A stretch of 64,000 nt of DNA from assembly GCF_007989085.1 (NCBI RefSeq), contig NZ_BJVJ01000031.1, positions 1-64,000 on the forward strand, read 5' to 3'. Each line of letters opens with the position of its first letter. The stretch's first letter is position 1. Under the pieces are notes generated by a model. The model worked only from the letters and a program-made list of their open reading frames with translations, did not search any database and had not been told where the DNA came from. Below are positions 24,445 to 32,758 of this stretch, one piece after another. This stretch comes from Pseudonocardia sulfidoxydans NBRC 16205 (GTDB taxonomy: Bacteria; Actinomycetota; Actinomycetes; Mycobacteriales; Pseudonocardiaceae). The position numbers and the translations under genes are program-made.

Positions 24445-25457
24445 GCAGCGTCGTCGAGACACCCGGCACCCACTGCATGCACCTCGGCTACCGCAAGCGG
24501 CTCATGCTCTTCTCCGGCCGCGCCAACCCCGCGCTGGCCGACGCCATCGGCCGTGAGCTCGGCGTCGGGCTCGGCTCGGTCACGCTGAAGACCTTCTCCA
24601 ACGACGAGGTGTACTGCCGCTTCACCGAGTCCATCCGCGGCGCCGACGTCTTCATCGTGCAGCCCATGTGCGGCAACCCGGCGACGGGCGTCAACACCAA
24701 CGACGCCCTCCTCGAGCTCCTCGTCATGATCGACGCGGCCGTCGGCGCCAGCGCGCACCGGGTCATCGCCGTGACGCCCTGGTACGGCTACTCCCGGCAG
24801 GACAAGAAGTCCGAGGCGCGGGAGCCGATCTCGGCGCGGCTGGTGGCGCGGATGCTGGAGTCCGCGGGCGTGGACCGGGTCCTGACGATGGACCTGCACG
24901 CCGGCCAGCTGCAGGGCTTCTTCGCCCGCCCCGTCGACCACATGACGTCGCTGATGATGCTGGCCGACCACTTCGCGGGCCTCGACGACGACCTCGTCGT
25001 GGTCGCACCCGACGCCGGGCGGGTCAAGCTCAACAAACAGTTCGCGACGCGCATGGGCGCGGGCCTGGCCATCCTCGACAAGGAACGCCCGGCGCAGCAG
25101 GTCGCCGAGATCGGGCACGTCATCGGCGACGTCCGCGGGAAGACCGCCATCATCGTCGACGACATCATCGACACCGCCGGAACGTTGCGCGCCGCGGGCG
25201 AGGCCGTCGTCGCGGCCGGAGCGCGCCGGGTGTTCGCCGCCGCGACCCACGCCGTGCTCTCGGGCCGGGCCGCCGAGAACCTGGCCGCGGCACCGTTCGA
25301 ACGGATCGTCGTCACCGACACGATCCCGTTGCGGCCCGGCGTCCCCGACAACGTCCACGTCGTGTCGTGCGCGCCGCTGCTCGCCGCGACGATCCGCCGC
25401 ATCTTCACCGACGAGTCGGTGAGCGAGGTCTTCGGCGGCAAGAACCACCTCTTCTGA
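24441..25457 (+). CDS. prs: Ribose-phosphate pyrophosphokinase (PRPP synthetase)
   Basis: 338 aa. It makes PRPP from ribose 5-phosphate and ATP. FSGRANPALADAIGRELG, FSNDEVYCRFTESIRGADVF, the flexible-loop/ATP region WYGYSRQDKKSEAREPISARLVA and the PRPP-binding loop IIVDDIIDTAGTL are all present. The GTG at 24441 overlaps the HAD stop (GTGA); an ATG at 24477 is an alternative start. A second, dedicated PRPP synthetase beside a PRPP-consuming NAMPT implies high flux through phosphoribosylation. Whether the chromosome has another prs gene cannot be seen here. Confidence 0.9.
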   Translation: MSSVVETPGTHCMHLGYRKRLMLFSGRANPALADAIGRELGVGLGSVTLKTFSNDEVYCRFTESIRGADVFIVQPMCGNPATGVNTNDALLELLVMIDAAVGASAHRVIAVTPWYGYSRQDKKSEAREPISARLVARMLESAGVDRVLTMDLHAGQLQGFFARPVDHMTSLMMLADHFAGLDDDLVVVAPDAGRVKLNKQFATRMGAGLAILDKERPAQQVAEIGHVIGDVRGKTAIIVDDIIDTAGTLRAAGEAVVAAGARRVFAAATHAVLSGRAAENLAAAPFERIVVTDTIPLRPGVPDNVHVVSCAPLLAATIRRIFTDESVSEVFGGKNHLF

Positions 25458-25489
25458 CTCCCCCGCCACTCCGGGAAGGACCCCGCACC

Positions 25490-26530
25490 ATGCCCTCGTC
25501 CGGTCTGGTCGCCACCGGCGACGTCCGCATCGGCTACAAGGCCTCCGCCGAGCAGTTCGGGCCTCGTGAGCTGGTCGAGTTCTCGGTCGAGGCCGAGGAC
25601 CGCGGCCTCGACATCGTCGCCGTGTCGGACCACTTCCAGCCGTGGCGCCACCGCGGCGGGCACGCTCCCAATGCCCTGACCTGGCTCGGTGCCGTCGGCG
25701 CGTCGACCTCACGGGCCGTGCTCGCCACGAGCGTCCTGACGCCGACGCTGCGCTACCACCCGTCGATCGTCGCGCAGGCCTTCGGCACCCTCGCGGTCCT
25801 CAACCCGGGTCGGGTGGTTCTGGGGATCGGGTCGGGCGAGGCGATGAACGAGACCCCGGCGACCGGTGCGCAGTTCCCCGGGCCGAAGGAACGCCGGATG
25901 CGGATGGCCGAGGCCGTCACGCTGATGCGCAGGCTGTGGACCGAGGACCGCGTCGACTTCGACGGCACGTACTACCGCACCGAGAAGGCGACGGTCTACG
26001 ACCGGCCCGAGCAGCCCGTCCCCGTCTATCTGGCGGCGTCGGGCCCGCTCGCGGCCAAGCTCGCCGGGCGGGTCGGCGACGGGTTCATCTGCACGTCGGG
26101 CAAGGACCCCGAGCTGTACCGGACGCTGCTCGCCAACGTGGCCGAGGGCGCCGCCCAGGCCGGCCGCGACCCCGGCGACCTGCGCCGGATGATCGAGATC
26201 AAGGTGTCCTACGACCGCGACCTCGACACCGCATACACGAACTGCCACTGGTGGGCGGCACTCGCGCTCAGCTCCGAGCAGAAGACCGGGGTCGAGGACG
26301 CCGTCGAGATGGAACGCCTCGCCGACGCCAACGCCGACAAGGCCCACACCCGGTTCATCGTCTCCGACGACCCCGAGGACGTCGTCGAGCGCATCGGTGC
26401 CTATCTCGACCTCGGGTTCACCGACCTGGTGCTGCACGGGCCGGGCGGGGACCAGCACCGGTTCCTCGAGCAGTTCTGCGTCGACGTGCTGCCCGGACTG
26501 CGGGAACGCGCGAAGGCGGCGACGGCGTGA
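25490..26530 (+). CDS. fgd: F420-dependent glucose-6-phosphate dehydrogenase-like (Fgd1-type LLM) enzyme
   Basis: 346 aa. It is very like mycobacterial Fgd1 over its whole length: GYKASAEQFGPRELVE, SDHFQPWRHRGGHAP with the active-site His and Trp, GSGEAMNE with the catalytic Glu, DGFICTSGKDPELY with the phosphate-binding Lys, and DLVLHGPGGDQHRFLE. One Fgd1 phosphate-site Lys (in MEK) is Arg here (MER). It should oxidise a sugar phosphate (glucose 6-phosphate or perhaps a pentose phosphate) and supply F420H2, possibly to the PPOX/FDOR-type protein at 18539. The ATG at 25490 follows GGGAAGGA; the next gene overlaps by GTGA. Confidence 0.85.
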   Translation: MPSSGLVATGDVRIGYKASAEQFGPRELVEFSVEAEDRGLDIVAVSDHFQPWRHRGGHAPNALTWLGAVGASTSRAVLATSVLTPTLRYHPSIVAQAFGTLAVLNPGRVVLGIGSGEAMNETPATGAQFPGPKERRMRMAEAVTLMRRLWTEDRVDFDGTYYRTEKATVYDRPEQPVPVYLAASGPLAAKLAGRVGDGFICTSGKDPELYRTLLANVAEGAAQAGRDPGDLRRMIEIKVSYDRDLDTAYTNCHWWAALALSSEQKTGVEDAVEMERLADANADKAHTRFIVSDDPEDVVERIGAYLDLGFTDLVLHGPGGDQHRFLEQFCVDVLPGLRERAKAATA

Positions 26531-27993
26531 CCGGCCCTGTCGCGCTGCGCAGCCTCGTCGGCGGCACCTGGGTGGACCCCGACGGCCCGGAGATCGTCGA
26601 CGTCGACCCGGCCCGCCCGTGTGAGATCGTCGCGACCGGTCACCTCGCGGGTGCCCCCGAGATCGAGGAGGCCGTGCGGGCCGCCGTCGGTGCCGCCGCG
26701 TCCTGGGCGGCGACGCCGTTCCCGGTCCGCGGCGAGATCCTGGCCCGGGCCGCCACCGTCCTGGAAGCCCACGCCGACGAGTGGGGCACCGAACTGTGCC
26801 GGGAGGAGGGCAAGACCCGCGCGGAAGGGATCGGCGAGGTCCGCCGGGCCGCGGAGATCCTGCGGTTCCACGGGTCGGCCGGGCTGCGCCCGGTCGGCGA
26901 GGTCTACGCCTCACCGCGTCCCGACGAGCAGATCCAGGTCGTGCGCCGCCCGGTCGGCCCCGTCGCCGTCGTGACACCGTTCAACTTCCCGATCGCGATC
27001 CCGGCGTGGAAGATCGCGCCCGCCCTCGCCTACGGCAACCCCGTCGTCTGGAAGCCGGCGAGCGCGGTCCCGCTGCTCGCGATGCGGCTCGCGGAGGCGC
27101 TCGTCGAGGGCGGGCTGCCGCCGGGCGTGCTGTCGCTGCTGCTCATCGGCAACACCGATGCGCCCGCGCTGCTGGAACATCCGGGCATCCGGCGCGTCAC
27201 GTTCACCGGGTCGACCACGGTCGGGCGGCGGATCATCGCCCGCTGCGGCGAGCTGGCCCGCCCGGTGCAGACCGAGATGGGCGGCAAGAACGCCGCCGCC
27301 GTCCTCGCCGACGCCGACCTCGACCTGGCCGTCGACCAGATCGTCGCCGGGGCGTTCCGCTCGACCGGACAGAAGTGCACGGCGACCTCACGCGTGATCG
27401 TCACCGACGCGGTCGCCGAGGACTTCCTCGACCGGCTCGTCCGCCGGGTCGCGACGATCCGCGTCGGCGACCCGGGTGCCGACGGCACCGACATGGGGCC
27501 GCTCGTCTCCCCCGCCGCTCGCGACGAGGTCCAGGCCGCCGTCGACGCCGCCGGCACGCGCGCCGGCGTCCGCCTGCTCTGCGGCGGCGCTCCCTACACC
27601 GACGAGCGCGCCGGGGGCGCCTACCTGGCGCCGACCGTCGTCGAACTCGACGGCGACGACGCCCTGTGGCGTGACGAGCTGTTCGGGCCCGTCCTCGCCG
27701 TGCGGCGCGCCGCCACCGACCTCGAAGCGCTGCAGCTGGTGAACGACAGCGTGTTCGGGCTGTCGGCGGCCGTGTTCACGAACGGGCTCGACGCCGTCGC
27801 GGCGGCCGTCGCGACGCTCGACGTCGGTGTCCTGCACGTCAACTCCGAGACCGCGGGCGCCGACCCGCACGTGCCGTTCGGCGGGGCCAAGGACAGCGGC
27901 TTCGGCCCGAAGGAGCAGGGCGTCGCCGCCCGCGAGTTCTTCACGACGACGACCACCGTCTACCTCCGGCCCGCCCGGCAGCTCGCCCCGTGA
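26527..27993 (+). CDS. Aldehyde dehydrogenase (second of the regulon)
   Basis: 488 aa. VTPFNFPIAIPAWKIAPALAYGN, the catalytic Glu in TEMGGKNAAAVL and Cys in STGQKCTATSR are intact; it resembles the ketoglutarate-semialdehyde/succinate-semialdehyde group. GTG start inside the stop of the F420 enzyme and GTG overlap with the acyl-CoA dehydrogenase, so strict translational coupling. Together with the gene at 14010 this gives two aldehyde oxidations, as needed to turn a C5 dialdehyde into glutarate (inference). Confidence 0.9.
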   Translation: MTGPVALRSLVGGTWVDPDGPEIVDVDPARPCEIVATGHLAGAPEIEEAVRAAVGAAASWAATPFPVRGEILARAATVLEAHADEWGTELCREEGKTRAEGIGEVRRAAEILRFHGSAGLRPVGEVYASPRPDEQIQVVRRPVGPVAVVTPFNFPIAIPAWKIAPALAYGNPVVWKPASAVPLLAMRLAEALVEGGLPPGVLSLLLIGNTDAPALLEHPGIRRVTFTGSTTVGRRIIARCGELARPVQTEMGGKNAAAVLADADLDLAVDQIVAGAFRSTGQKCTATSRVIVTDAVAEDFLDRLVRRVATIRVGDPGADGTDMGPLVSPAARDEVQAAVDAAGTRAGVRLLCGGAPYTDERAGGAYLAPTVVELDGDDALWRDELFGPVLAVRRAATDLEALQLVNDSVFGLSAAVFTNGLDAVAAAVATLDVGVLHVNSETAGADPHVPFGGAKDSGFGPKEQGVAAREFFTTTTTVYLRPARQLAP

Positions 27994-29189
27994 CCGCCAC
28001 CCGCACTGGAGACCCGCCGATGCCCGTCATGACCGACCCGCTGGACCTGCTGGCGGTGTCCGCGCTGCTCACCGAGGAGGAGCGCGACATCCGGCGCACG
28101 GTGCGCGAGTTCCTCGACGACCACGCCCGCCCCCACGTCGCGGGCTGGTTCGAGGCCGCGACGTTCCCGCGCGAGCTGGTGCCGGAGCTGGGCAAGCTCG
28201 GCCTGCTCGGCATGCACCTCGACGGCTACGGCTGCGCAGGCACGAGCGCCGTCTCCTACGGGCTGGCGTGCCTGGAGCTGGAGGCGGTCGACTCGGGGCT
28301 GCGCAGCTTCGTCTCGGTGCAGGGATCGTTGTCGATGTACTCGATCCACCGCTGGGGCTCCGAGGAGCAGAAGCAGGAGTGGCTGCCGCGGCTCGCCGCG
28401 GGCGAGGCGATCGGCTGCTTCGGCCTCACCGAGCCCGACTCGGGGTCCGACCCCGGGTCGATGCGCACCCACGCGGTACGCGACGGCGGCGACTGGGTGC
28501 TCGACGGGTCGAAGATGTGGATCACCAACGGCGGGCTCGCCGACGTCGCGACCGTCTGGGCACGGACCGACGACGGCATCCGCGGCTTCCTCGTCCCCCG
28601 CGGCACCCCCGGGTTCACCACGACCGACGTCGGCCACAAGCTGTCGCTGCGCGCGTCGGTGACCTCCGCGCTGAGCCTCGACGGCGTCCGGCTCCCGGCG
28701 TCGGCGATGCTGCCGCAGGCACGCGGGCTGCGCGGCCCGCTGTCGTGCCTGAACGAGGCCCGGTTCGGCATCCTGTTCGGCGCGGTCGGCGCCGCCCGCG
28801 ACTGCCTCGCCACCGCGCTCGACTACGCCGACACCCGGGTCCAGTTCGGACGGCCGATCAGCGCGTTCCAGCTGACCCAGAAGAAGCTGGCCGACATGGC
28901 GGTCTCGCTCAACACCGCCGCCCTGCTGGCGCTGCACCTCGGAAAGCTCAAGGACCGGGGCGAGCTGCGGCCCGAGCAGGTCAGCGTCGGCAAGCTCAAC
29001 AACGTGCGCGAGGCGATCGCGATCGCCCGCGAGTGCCGCACGATCCTGGGCGGCAACGGGATCTCCGGTGAGTACCCGCCGCTGCGGCACGCGGCGAACC
29101 TGGAGTCCGTGCGGACCTACGAAGGCACCGACGAGGTGCACACCCTCGTCATCGGCGAAACCCTGACCGGCCGGGCGGCGTACCGGTGA
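27990..29189 (+). CDS. gcdH: Glutaryl-CoA dehydrogenase-like acyl-CoA dehydrogenase
   Basis: 399 aa. The whole chain resembles human glutaryl-CoA dehydrogenase: DSGLRSFVSVQGSL keeps the Arg (R105) that grips the distal carboxylate, GCFGLTEPDSGSDPGSM, WITNGGLADVATVWAR, FGRPISAFQLTQKKLADM, GGNGISGEY and catalytic E378 in TYEGTDEVH. It should convert glutaryl-CoA to crotonyl-CoA, CO2 and reduced FAD. GTG start overlapping the aldehyde dehydrogenase stop. With the CaiB-type transferase it defines a glutarate-degrading end of the pathway. Confidence 0.88.
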   Translation: MTATRTGDPPMPVMTDPLDLLAVSALLTEEERDIRRTVREFLDDHARPHVAGWFEAATFPRELVPELGKLGLLGMHLDGYGCAGTSAVSYGLACLELEAVDSGLRSFVSVQGSLSMYSIHRWGSEEQKQEWLPRLAAGEAIGCFGLTEPDSGSDPGSMRTHAVRDGGDWVLDGSKMWITNGGLADVATVWARTDDGIRGFLVPRGTPGFTTTDVGHKLSLRASVTSALSLDGVRLPASAMLPQARGLRGPLSCLNEARFGILFGAVGAARDCLATALDYADTRVQFGRPISAFQLTQKKLADMAVSLNTAALLALHLGKLKDRGELRPEQVSVGKLNNVREAIAIARECRTILGGNGISGEYPPLRHAANLESVRTYEGTDEVHTLVIGETLTGRAAYR

Positions 29190-29214
29190 CCGGCCACGAG
29201 CGGAGGAGACCGCG

Positions 29215-29805
29215 ATGACCGACATCAGGAGCCTGTGCGTGTTCTGCGGCTCCAACACCGGGCGCGACCCCGCGTTCCTCGCCGGGGCCCAGCGGCTCGG
29301 CACGCTGCTGGGCAGCGAGAACATCACTCTCGTCTACGGCGGCGCGAGCGTCGGCACCATGGGCGCGCTGGCCGACGCCACGCTCGCGGCGGGCGGACAG
29401 GTGCACGGCGTCATCCCCCGTCAACAGCTCGGCGACGAGATCGCCCACGAGGGCCTGACGCAGCTGCACGTCGTCGAGTCCATGCACGAACGCAAGGCGC
29501 TCATGGGCGAGCTGGCCGACGGGTTCGTCGCGCTGCCCGGCGGGCTCGGGACGTTGGAGGAGTTCGCCGAGGTGCTCACGTGGTCGCAGCTCGGCCTGCA
29601 CGCCAAGCCGACGGGCCTGCTCGACACGGCCGGCTACTACGCGGACTTCCTGCGGTTCCTCGACCACGCCGTCGACGAGGGATTCGTGCGCCCCGCCGAC
29701 CGTGGCATCGTGCTGTCCGGGACCGATCCGGCCACACTGCTGACACGGATGCGGGCGTGGGAGCCGGCGCAGGACCAGCGCTGGGAACCCGTCGAGAGCC
29801 CGTGA
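29215..29805 (+). CDS. LOG-family nucleotide 5'-monophosphate phosphoribohydrolase
   Basis: 196 aa. CVFCGSNTGRDPAF, the hallmark PGGLGTLEEFAEVLTWSQLG, and VYGGASVGTMGALADATLAAGG are complete. LOG proteins release a free base and ribose 5-phosphate from nucleoside monophosphates. In an operon with NAMPT and PRPP synthetase the natural role would be to recover ribose 5-phosphate from a pyridine ribotide or its breakdown product (inference), not cytokinin synthesis. The ATG at 29215 follows GGAGGAG. Confidence 0.85.
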   Translation: MTDIRSLCVFCGSNTGRDPAFLAGAQRLGTLLGSENITLVYGGASVGTMGALADATLAAGGQVHGVIPRQQLGDEIAHEGLTQLHVVESMHERKALMGELADGFVALPGGLGTLEEFAEVLTWSQLGLHAKPTGLLDTAGYYADFLRFLDHAVDEGFVRPADRGIVLSGTDPATLLTRMRAWEPAQDQRWEPVESP

Positions 29806-29836
29806 CCGGACCGGACACGCCGCGAGGAGGCCGTCG

Positions 29837-30772
29837 TTGCCCGTCCCGATGATCATCGACACCGACCCCGGGGTGGACGACGCGTTCGCGATCGTCCTCG
29901 CCCTGTGCAGCCCCGAGGTCGACGTGCGCGCCGTCGTCGCGACCTACGGCAACGTCGGCCGGGAGCAGACGTTCACGAACCTGCGGCGCATCCTCGCGCT
30001 CGCCGGGCGGTCCGACGTCCCCGCTGCCGCCGGGTCGATCCGCCCGCTCGTGCACCCGCAGGCCGAGACGGCGCCGGACTGGCACGGCGTCGACGGCCTC
30101 GGGCTGCGCGGCGACGAGTTCCCCGAGCCCGGCCCCGCCGACCCACGCCAGGGCGTCGACCTCATGGCCGACGTGCTGCTCACCGCCGCCGAGCCCGTCA
30201 CGCTGGTCTGCCTCGGGCCGTTCACCGACGCCGCGTTGCTGCTCGCGACCAGGCCCGACCTCGTGCCGCGGCTGGGCCGGATCGTCGCCATGGGCGGCTC
30301 GTTCGGCGCGGGCAACACCCGGGGAGCGGGCGAGTTCAACGTCTACGCCGACCCCGAGGCCGCCCACCGCGTCCTGACCCAGCACGACGTGCCCGTCACG
30401 CTCGTCCCGCTGGACCTCACGATGGCCGCCCGCGTCGACGGTGCGTGGCTCGACGACCTCGCGCTCGCCGGACCGCGCACGGAGGTGCTGGTGCGCACCG
30501 CCCGGCTCTACCGGGACACGTTCGTCGAGCGGCACGGCCACGACTCCGTCGCCCTCCACGACACCCTCGCCGTCCTGGAGGCCGTGGTCCCGGGGAGCCT
30601 GCGCACCAGCCCGTTCCCGCTCGCGGTCGCCTGCTCCCAGGGCGCCGAGCGCGGGGTCACGGTCATCGACCGCCGGACCGAGGCGGGCGGTCCCCCGGTG
30701 GCCGTCGCGCTGGACGCCGACGTCGCCGCCGTGACCGCCGAGGTGGGACGCCGGATCCGCGCGCTCGGCTGA
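29837..30772 (+). CDS. Inosine-uridine-type nucleoside hydrolase
   Basis: 311 aa. The calcium-binding N-terminus IIDTDPGVDDAFAIVLAL, NVGREQTFTNLRRILALAG and ADPEAAHRVLTQHDVPVTLVPLDLT, plus HDSVALHDTLAV, define the IunH family. It cleaves N-ribosidic bonds to base and ribose. The TTG at 29837 is preferred because GAGGAGG lies six bases before it; the next ATG is too far. Last gene of the NAMPT operon. Its ribose product would feed the ribokinase at 20840. Confidence 0.88.
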   Translation: MPVPMIIDTDPGVDDAFAIVLALCSPEVDVRAVVATYGNVGREQTFTNLRRILALAGRSDVPAAAGSIRPLVHPQAETAPDWHGVDGLGLRGDEFPEPGPADPRQGVDLMADVLLTAAEPVTLVCLGPFTDAALLLATRPDLVPRLGRIVAMGGSFGAGNTRGAGEFNVYADPEAAHRVLTQHDVPVTLVPLDLTMAARVDGAWLDDLALAGPRTEVLVRTARLYRDTFVERHGHDSVALHDTLAVLEAVVPGSLRTSPFPLAVACSQGAERGVTVIDRRTEAGGPPVAVALDADVAAVTAEVGRRIRALG

Positions 30773-30821
30773 GCCGATGTCGACCGGTCCGTGCCCCACC
30801 CCGACGCCCGGCCGGCACACG

Positions 30822-30880
30822 CCGAGTTCGACGTGAGCCTGGTTCGATCATGGCCGGAACCAGTATCCGGTCGAACTCGG
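30822..30880. repeat. 59-bp double-hairpin repeat, copy 2
   Basis: Outer arms CCGAGTTCGAC/GTCGAACTCGG are perfect (11 bp) and the inner stem CTGGTTC/GAACCAG is perfect (7 bp). It lies between the convergent nucleoside hydrolase and redox-enzyme genes, 8 bp before the latter's stop, a terminator-like position. Copy 1 is at 13120-13178. Confidence 0.75.
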
Positions 30881-30888
30881 CGAGAGCC

Positions 30889-31878
30889 TCAGGCCGCGGC
30901 GGGGACCGGCTCGCGCAGGCTCGACCCGCCCCGTTCCCACGCCCCGAGTAGCCGCTCCTGCATCCGTTCCCCGAGGAACAGGGCCGCGCGAATCCCGAAC
31001 ACGACGTCGGCGGCCAGATCCGGTTCGGCCGCCAGCAGCGGAGCGAGGACGTCGCGCCGGACCACCTGCTCGTGGACGGCGTCGGCCTCGACGTGCTCGT
31101 CGTAGAACCGGATCGCGGCCGGCCCGCAGCCCAGCCCGCGCATCGCGCGCACGAGCCGCTCCGACCCCGGCGACGACGTCAGCTCCACCATCGCGAACTG
31201 GCCGACCGACGCGCCCCGCAGGCTGCGCCGCAGCCCGCACAGCGACATCAGGTTGACCTCGGCCAGGGTCTCCCCCGGCACCCGGTCGACATGGGCGCCG
31301 TACCCGGCGTCGAGCCCCAGTTCGGTCATCATCTCGGCGAACAACAACGAGTGCATCCGCTCCGGACGCCCGGACCCGTACTCGTCGTGCTCGACGGTGA
31401 CCAGCCCGGCCTTGGCCGCACCGCCGATGCGCGGGATGGCCCAGGCCTGCGGGTCCGCCTCCTTGAGGTGGTAGATCGACCGGTGCGTGACGTACTCGCG
31501 CAGCTGCTCCATCGTGCCGTCGCGCAACAGGTGATGCGACAGCCCGCGCAGATCCGGCCCGACCGGTTCGACCAGCAGCGCCTCGATCTCGGCGTCGACG
31601 TCGTCGGAGGGTTCGACGTCGGCCCGCAGTGCGGCGAGGAAGACGCGTTCGACAGCGACCCGCAGCCGCAGCAGGTCGGGGTCCCACTCCAGGTCGGCGT
31701 CGGCACCGTCGAAACCGCGGTAGTGCAGCTCGTAGCAGCAGTGCAGGGCCAGCTGCAGATCGTCGCCGTAGGGATCGGCACCCGTGACGTCGACGTCGCG
31801 CACCGGCCCGCCGCGCAGTGCGTCGACGACGGCCCCGGACAGCGGGCCGCGGGGAGCCGGGATCGGCGGGCCGGTCAC
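30889..31878 (-). CDS. Haem-oxygenase-fold iron-containing redox enzyme
   Basis: 329 aa, all-helical. ELHYRGFDGADADLEWDP, the H-x-S pair in YVTHRSIYHLKEADPQAWAIPRI, VEHDEYGSGRPERMHSLLF and RFYDEHVEADAVHEQVV supply the Glu/His/Asp ligands expected of haem-oxygenase-like di-metal oxidases (HDO). Such enzymes oxidise amines, amino acids or fatty acids with O2. The GTG at 31878 overlaps the stop of the CDGSH gene (GTGA). It is the last gene of the operon starting near 32893. Substrate unknown. Confidence 0.75.
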   Translation of the reverse strand: MTGPPIPAPRGPLSGAVVDALRGGPVRDVDVTGADPYGDDLQLALHCCYELHYRGFDGADADLEWDPDLLRLRVAVERVFLAALRADVEPSDDVDAEIEALLVEPVGPDLRGLSHHLLRDGTMEQLREYVTHRSIYHLKEADPQAWAIPRIGGAAKAGLVTVEHDEYGSGRPERMHSLLFAEMMTELGLDAGYGAHVDRVPGETLAEVNLMSLCGLRRSLRGASVGQFAMVELTSSPGSERLVRAMRGLGCGPAAIRFYDEHVEADAVHEQVVRRDVLAPLLAAEPDLAADVVFGIRAALFLGERMQERLLGAWERGGSSLREPVPAAA

Positions 31879-32078
31879 TCGTCGCCCTCCGTCCGCCGGA
31901 CCTTGCGCCGGTGGGACGTGTCGCAGATCGGGTAGCGCTTGCTGCGCCGGCACAGGCACACGGCGGTGACCGCGCGGTCGGAACGCACGCGCCTCCCGTC
32001 GGGAAGACTCAGCTCGACGGGCCCCCTGACCAGCGCCGGGCCGTCGTCGGTGAGGACGACGCTCGTCGGGTCAGCCAC
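31875..32078 (-). CDS. CDGSH-type iron-sulfur protein
   Basis: 67-aa single-motif protein. CLCRRSKRYPICDTSH matches C-x-C-x2-S-x3-P-x-C-D-x-S-H, the ligand set (three Cys, one His) of a redox-labile [2Fe-2S] cluster, with Thr for the usual Gly. Preceding PVELSLPDGRRV is typical of bacterial members. The GTG at 32078 overlaps the methyltransferase end by 8 bp and its stop overlaps the redox-enzyme start, so the three are tightly coupled. It probably passes electrons to the HDO-type partner (inference). Confidence 0.85.
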   Translation of the reverse strand: MADPTSVVLTDDGPALVRGPVELSLPDGRRVRSDRAVTAVCLCRRSKRYPICDTSHRRKVRRTEGDE

Positions 32079-32718
32079 GGCGCGCCTCCACGACGACGAG
32101 CTCCTCCAACCGATCGCCCGCCGCGATGAGCCCGCGGCGTTCCAGCAACCCCGCCCGCGAGCGCATGACCGGCCCGAACGGGATCCGGGCGCTGTCGACG
32201 ACGTCGGCGACCATGCCCGCCGCGGCGAGCCGGTCGACGGTGGCCTGCGGGCCGCAGACCTCCGAGTGCACGAGCAACAGCACCCCGTCGGGGTCGAGAT
32301 GGTCGGCCGCACCGTCGCAGATGCGGTCCAGCACGGCACGGCCGTCGGGCCCGCCGTCCCAGCTCCGGGCGGCGGTGTGGCGGGGCAGCACCGGGCCCGT
32401 CGACGGGACGTACGGCGGGTTGGCGACGATCACGCCGAACCTCTTGCCGCCCAACGGCTCGAACAGGTCACCACGGTGGACCGTGGCGGCCGTCCGGTGC
32501 AGCAGCGAGTTGAGCCGGGTGGCGGCGACGCAGCGCCACGACAGGTCCACGGCCGTCACCGACGCGGCCCCGGCCCGGGCGGCGGTCAGTGCGAGTGCCC
32601 CGGTCCCGGTGCCGAGGTCGAGGACGTTGCGCCCCGTGACGTGCCGGTCGAGATGGCCGGCGAGCAGTTGGGTGTCGGACTGCGCGCGGTAGACCCCGGG
32701 CGGGCAGAGGAGGATCAC
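32071..32718 (-). CDS. HemK/PrmC-like class I methyltransferase
   Basis: 215 aa. SAM-binding motif VLDLGTGTGALALTAARAG and the NPPY catalytic tetrapeptide in VIVANPPYVPS indicate N-methylation of an amide or nitrogen, as in PrmC/MTQ2-type enzymes. It lacks the N-terminal helical domain of true PrmC, so release-factor methylation is not assured. GTG start at 32718 with a weak ribosome binding site. It is coupled to the CDGSH and HDO-type genes and may modify the same substrate (inference). Confidence 0.8.
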   Translation of the reverse strand: MILLCPPGVYRAQSDTQLLAGHLDRHVTGRNVLDLGTGTGALALTAARAGAASVTAVDLSWRCVAATRLNSLLHRTAATVHRGDLFEPLGGKRFGVIVANPPYVPSTGPVLPRHTAARSWDGGPDGRAVLDRICDGAADHLDPDGVLLLVHSEVCGPQATVDRLAAAGMVADVVDSARIPFGPVMRSRAGLLERRGLIAAGDRLEELVVVEARRG

Positions 32719-32758
32719 CGGAGCATCCCCGTCCGGTACGCCCGGTGCTGCGGCCCTG

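Noticed and set aside
22235-30772. Simple NAD salvage operon
   Set aside because: Salvage would not need glutaryl-CoA dehydrogenase, CaiB transferase, two aldehyde dehydrogenases and an F420 enzyme under the same operators; kept only as the fallback reading of NAMPT plus PRPP synthetase.
30822-30880. tRNA gene (GGTTCGATC resembles a T-loop)
   Set aside because: Only 59 bp, no acceptor/anticodon arms in the right places, and the copy at 13120 lacks them too.
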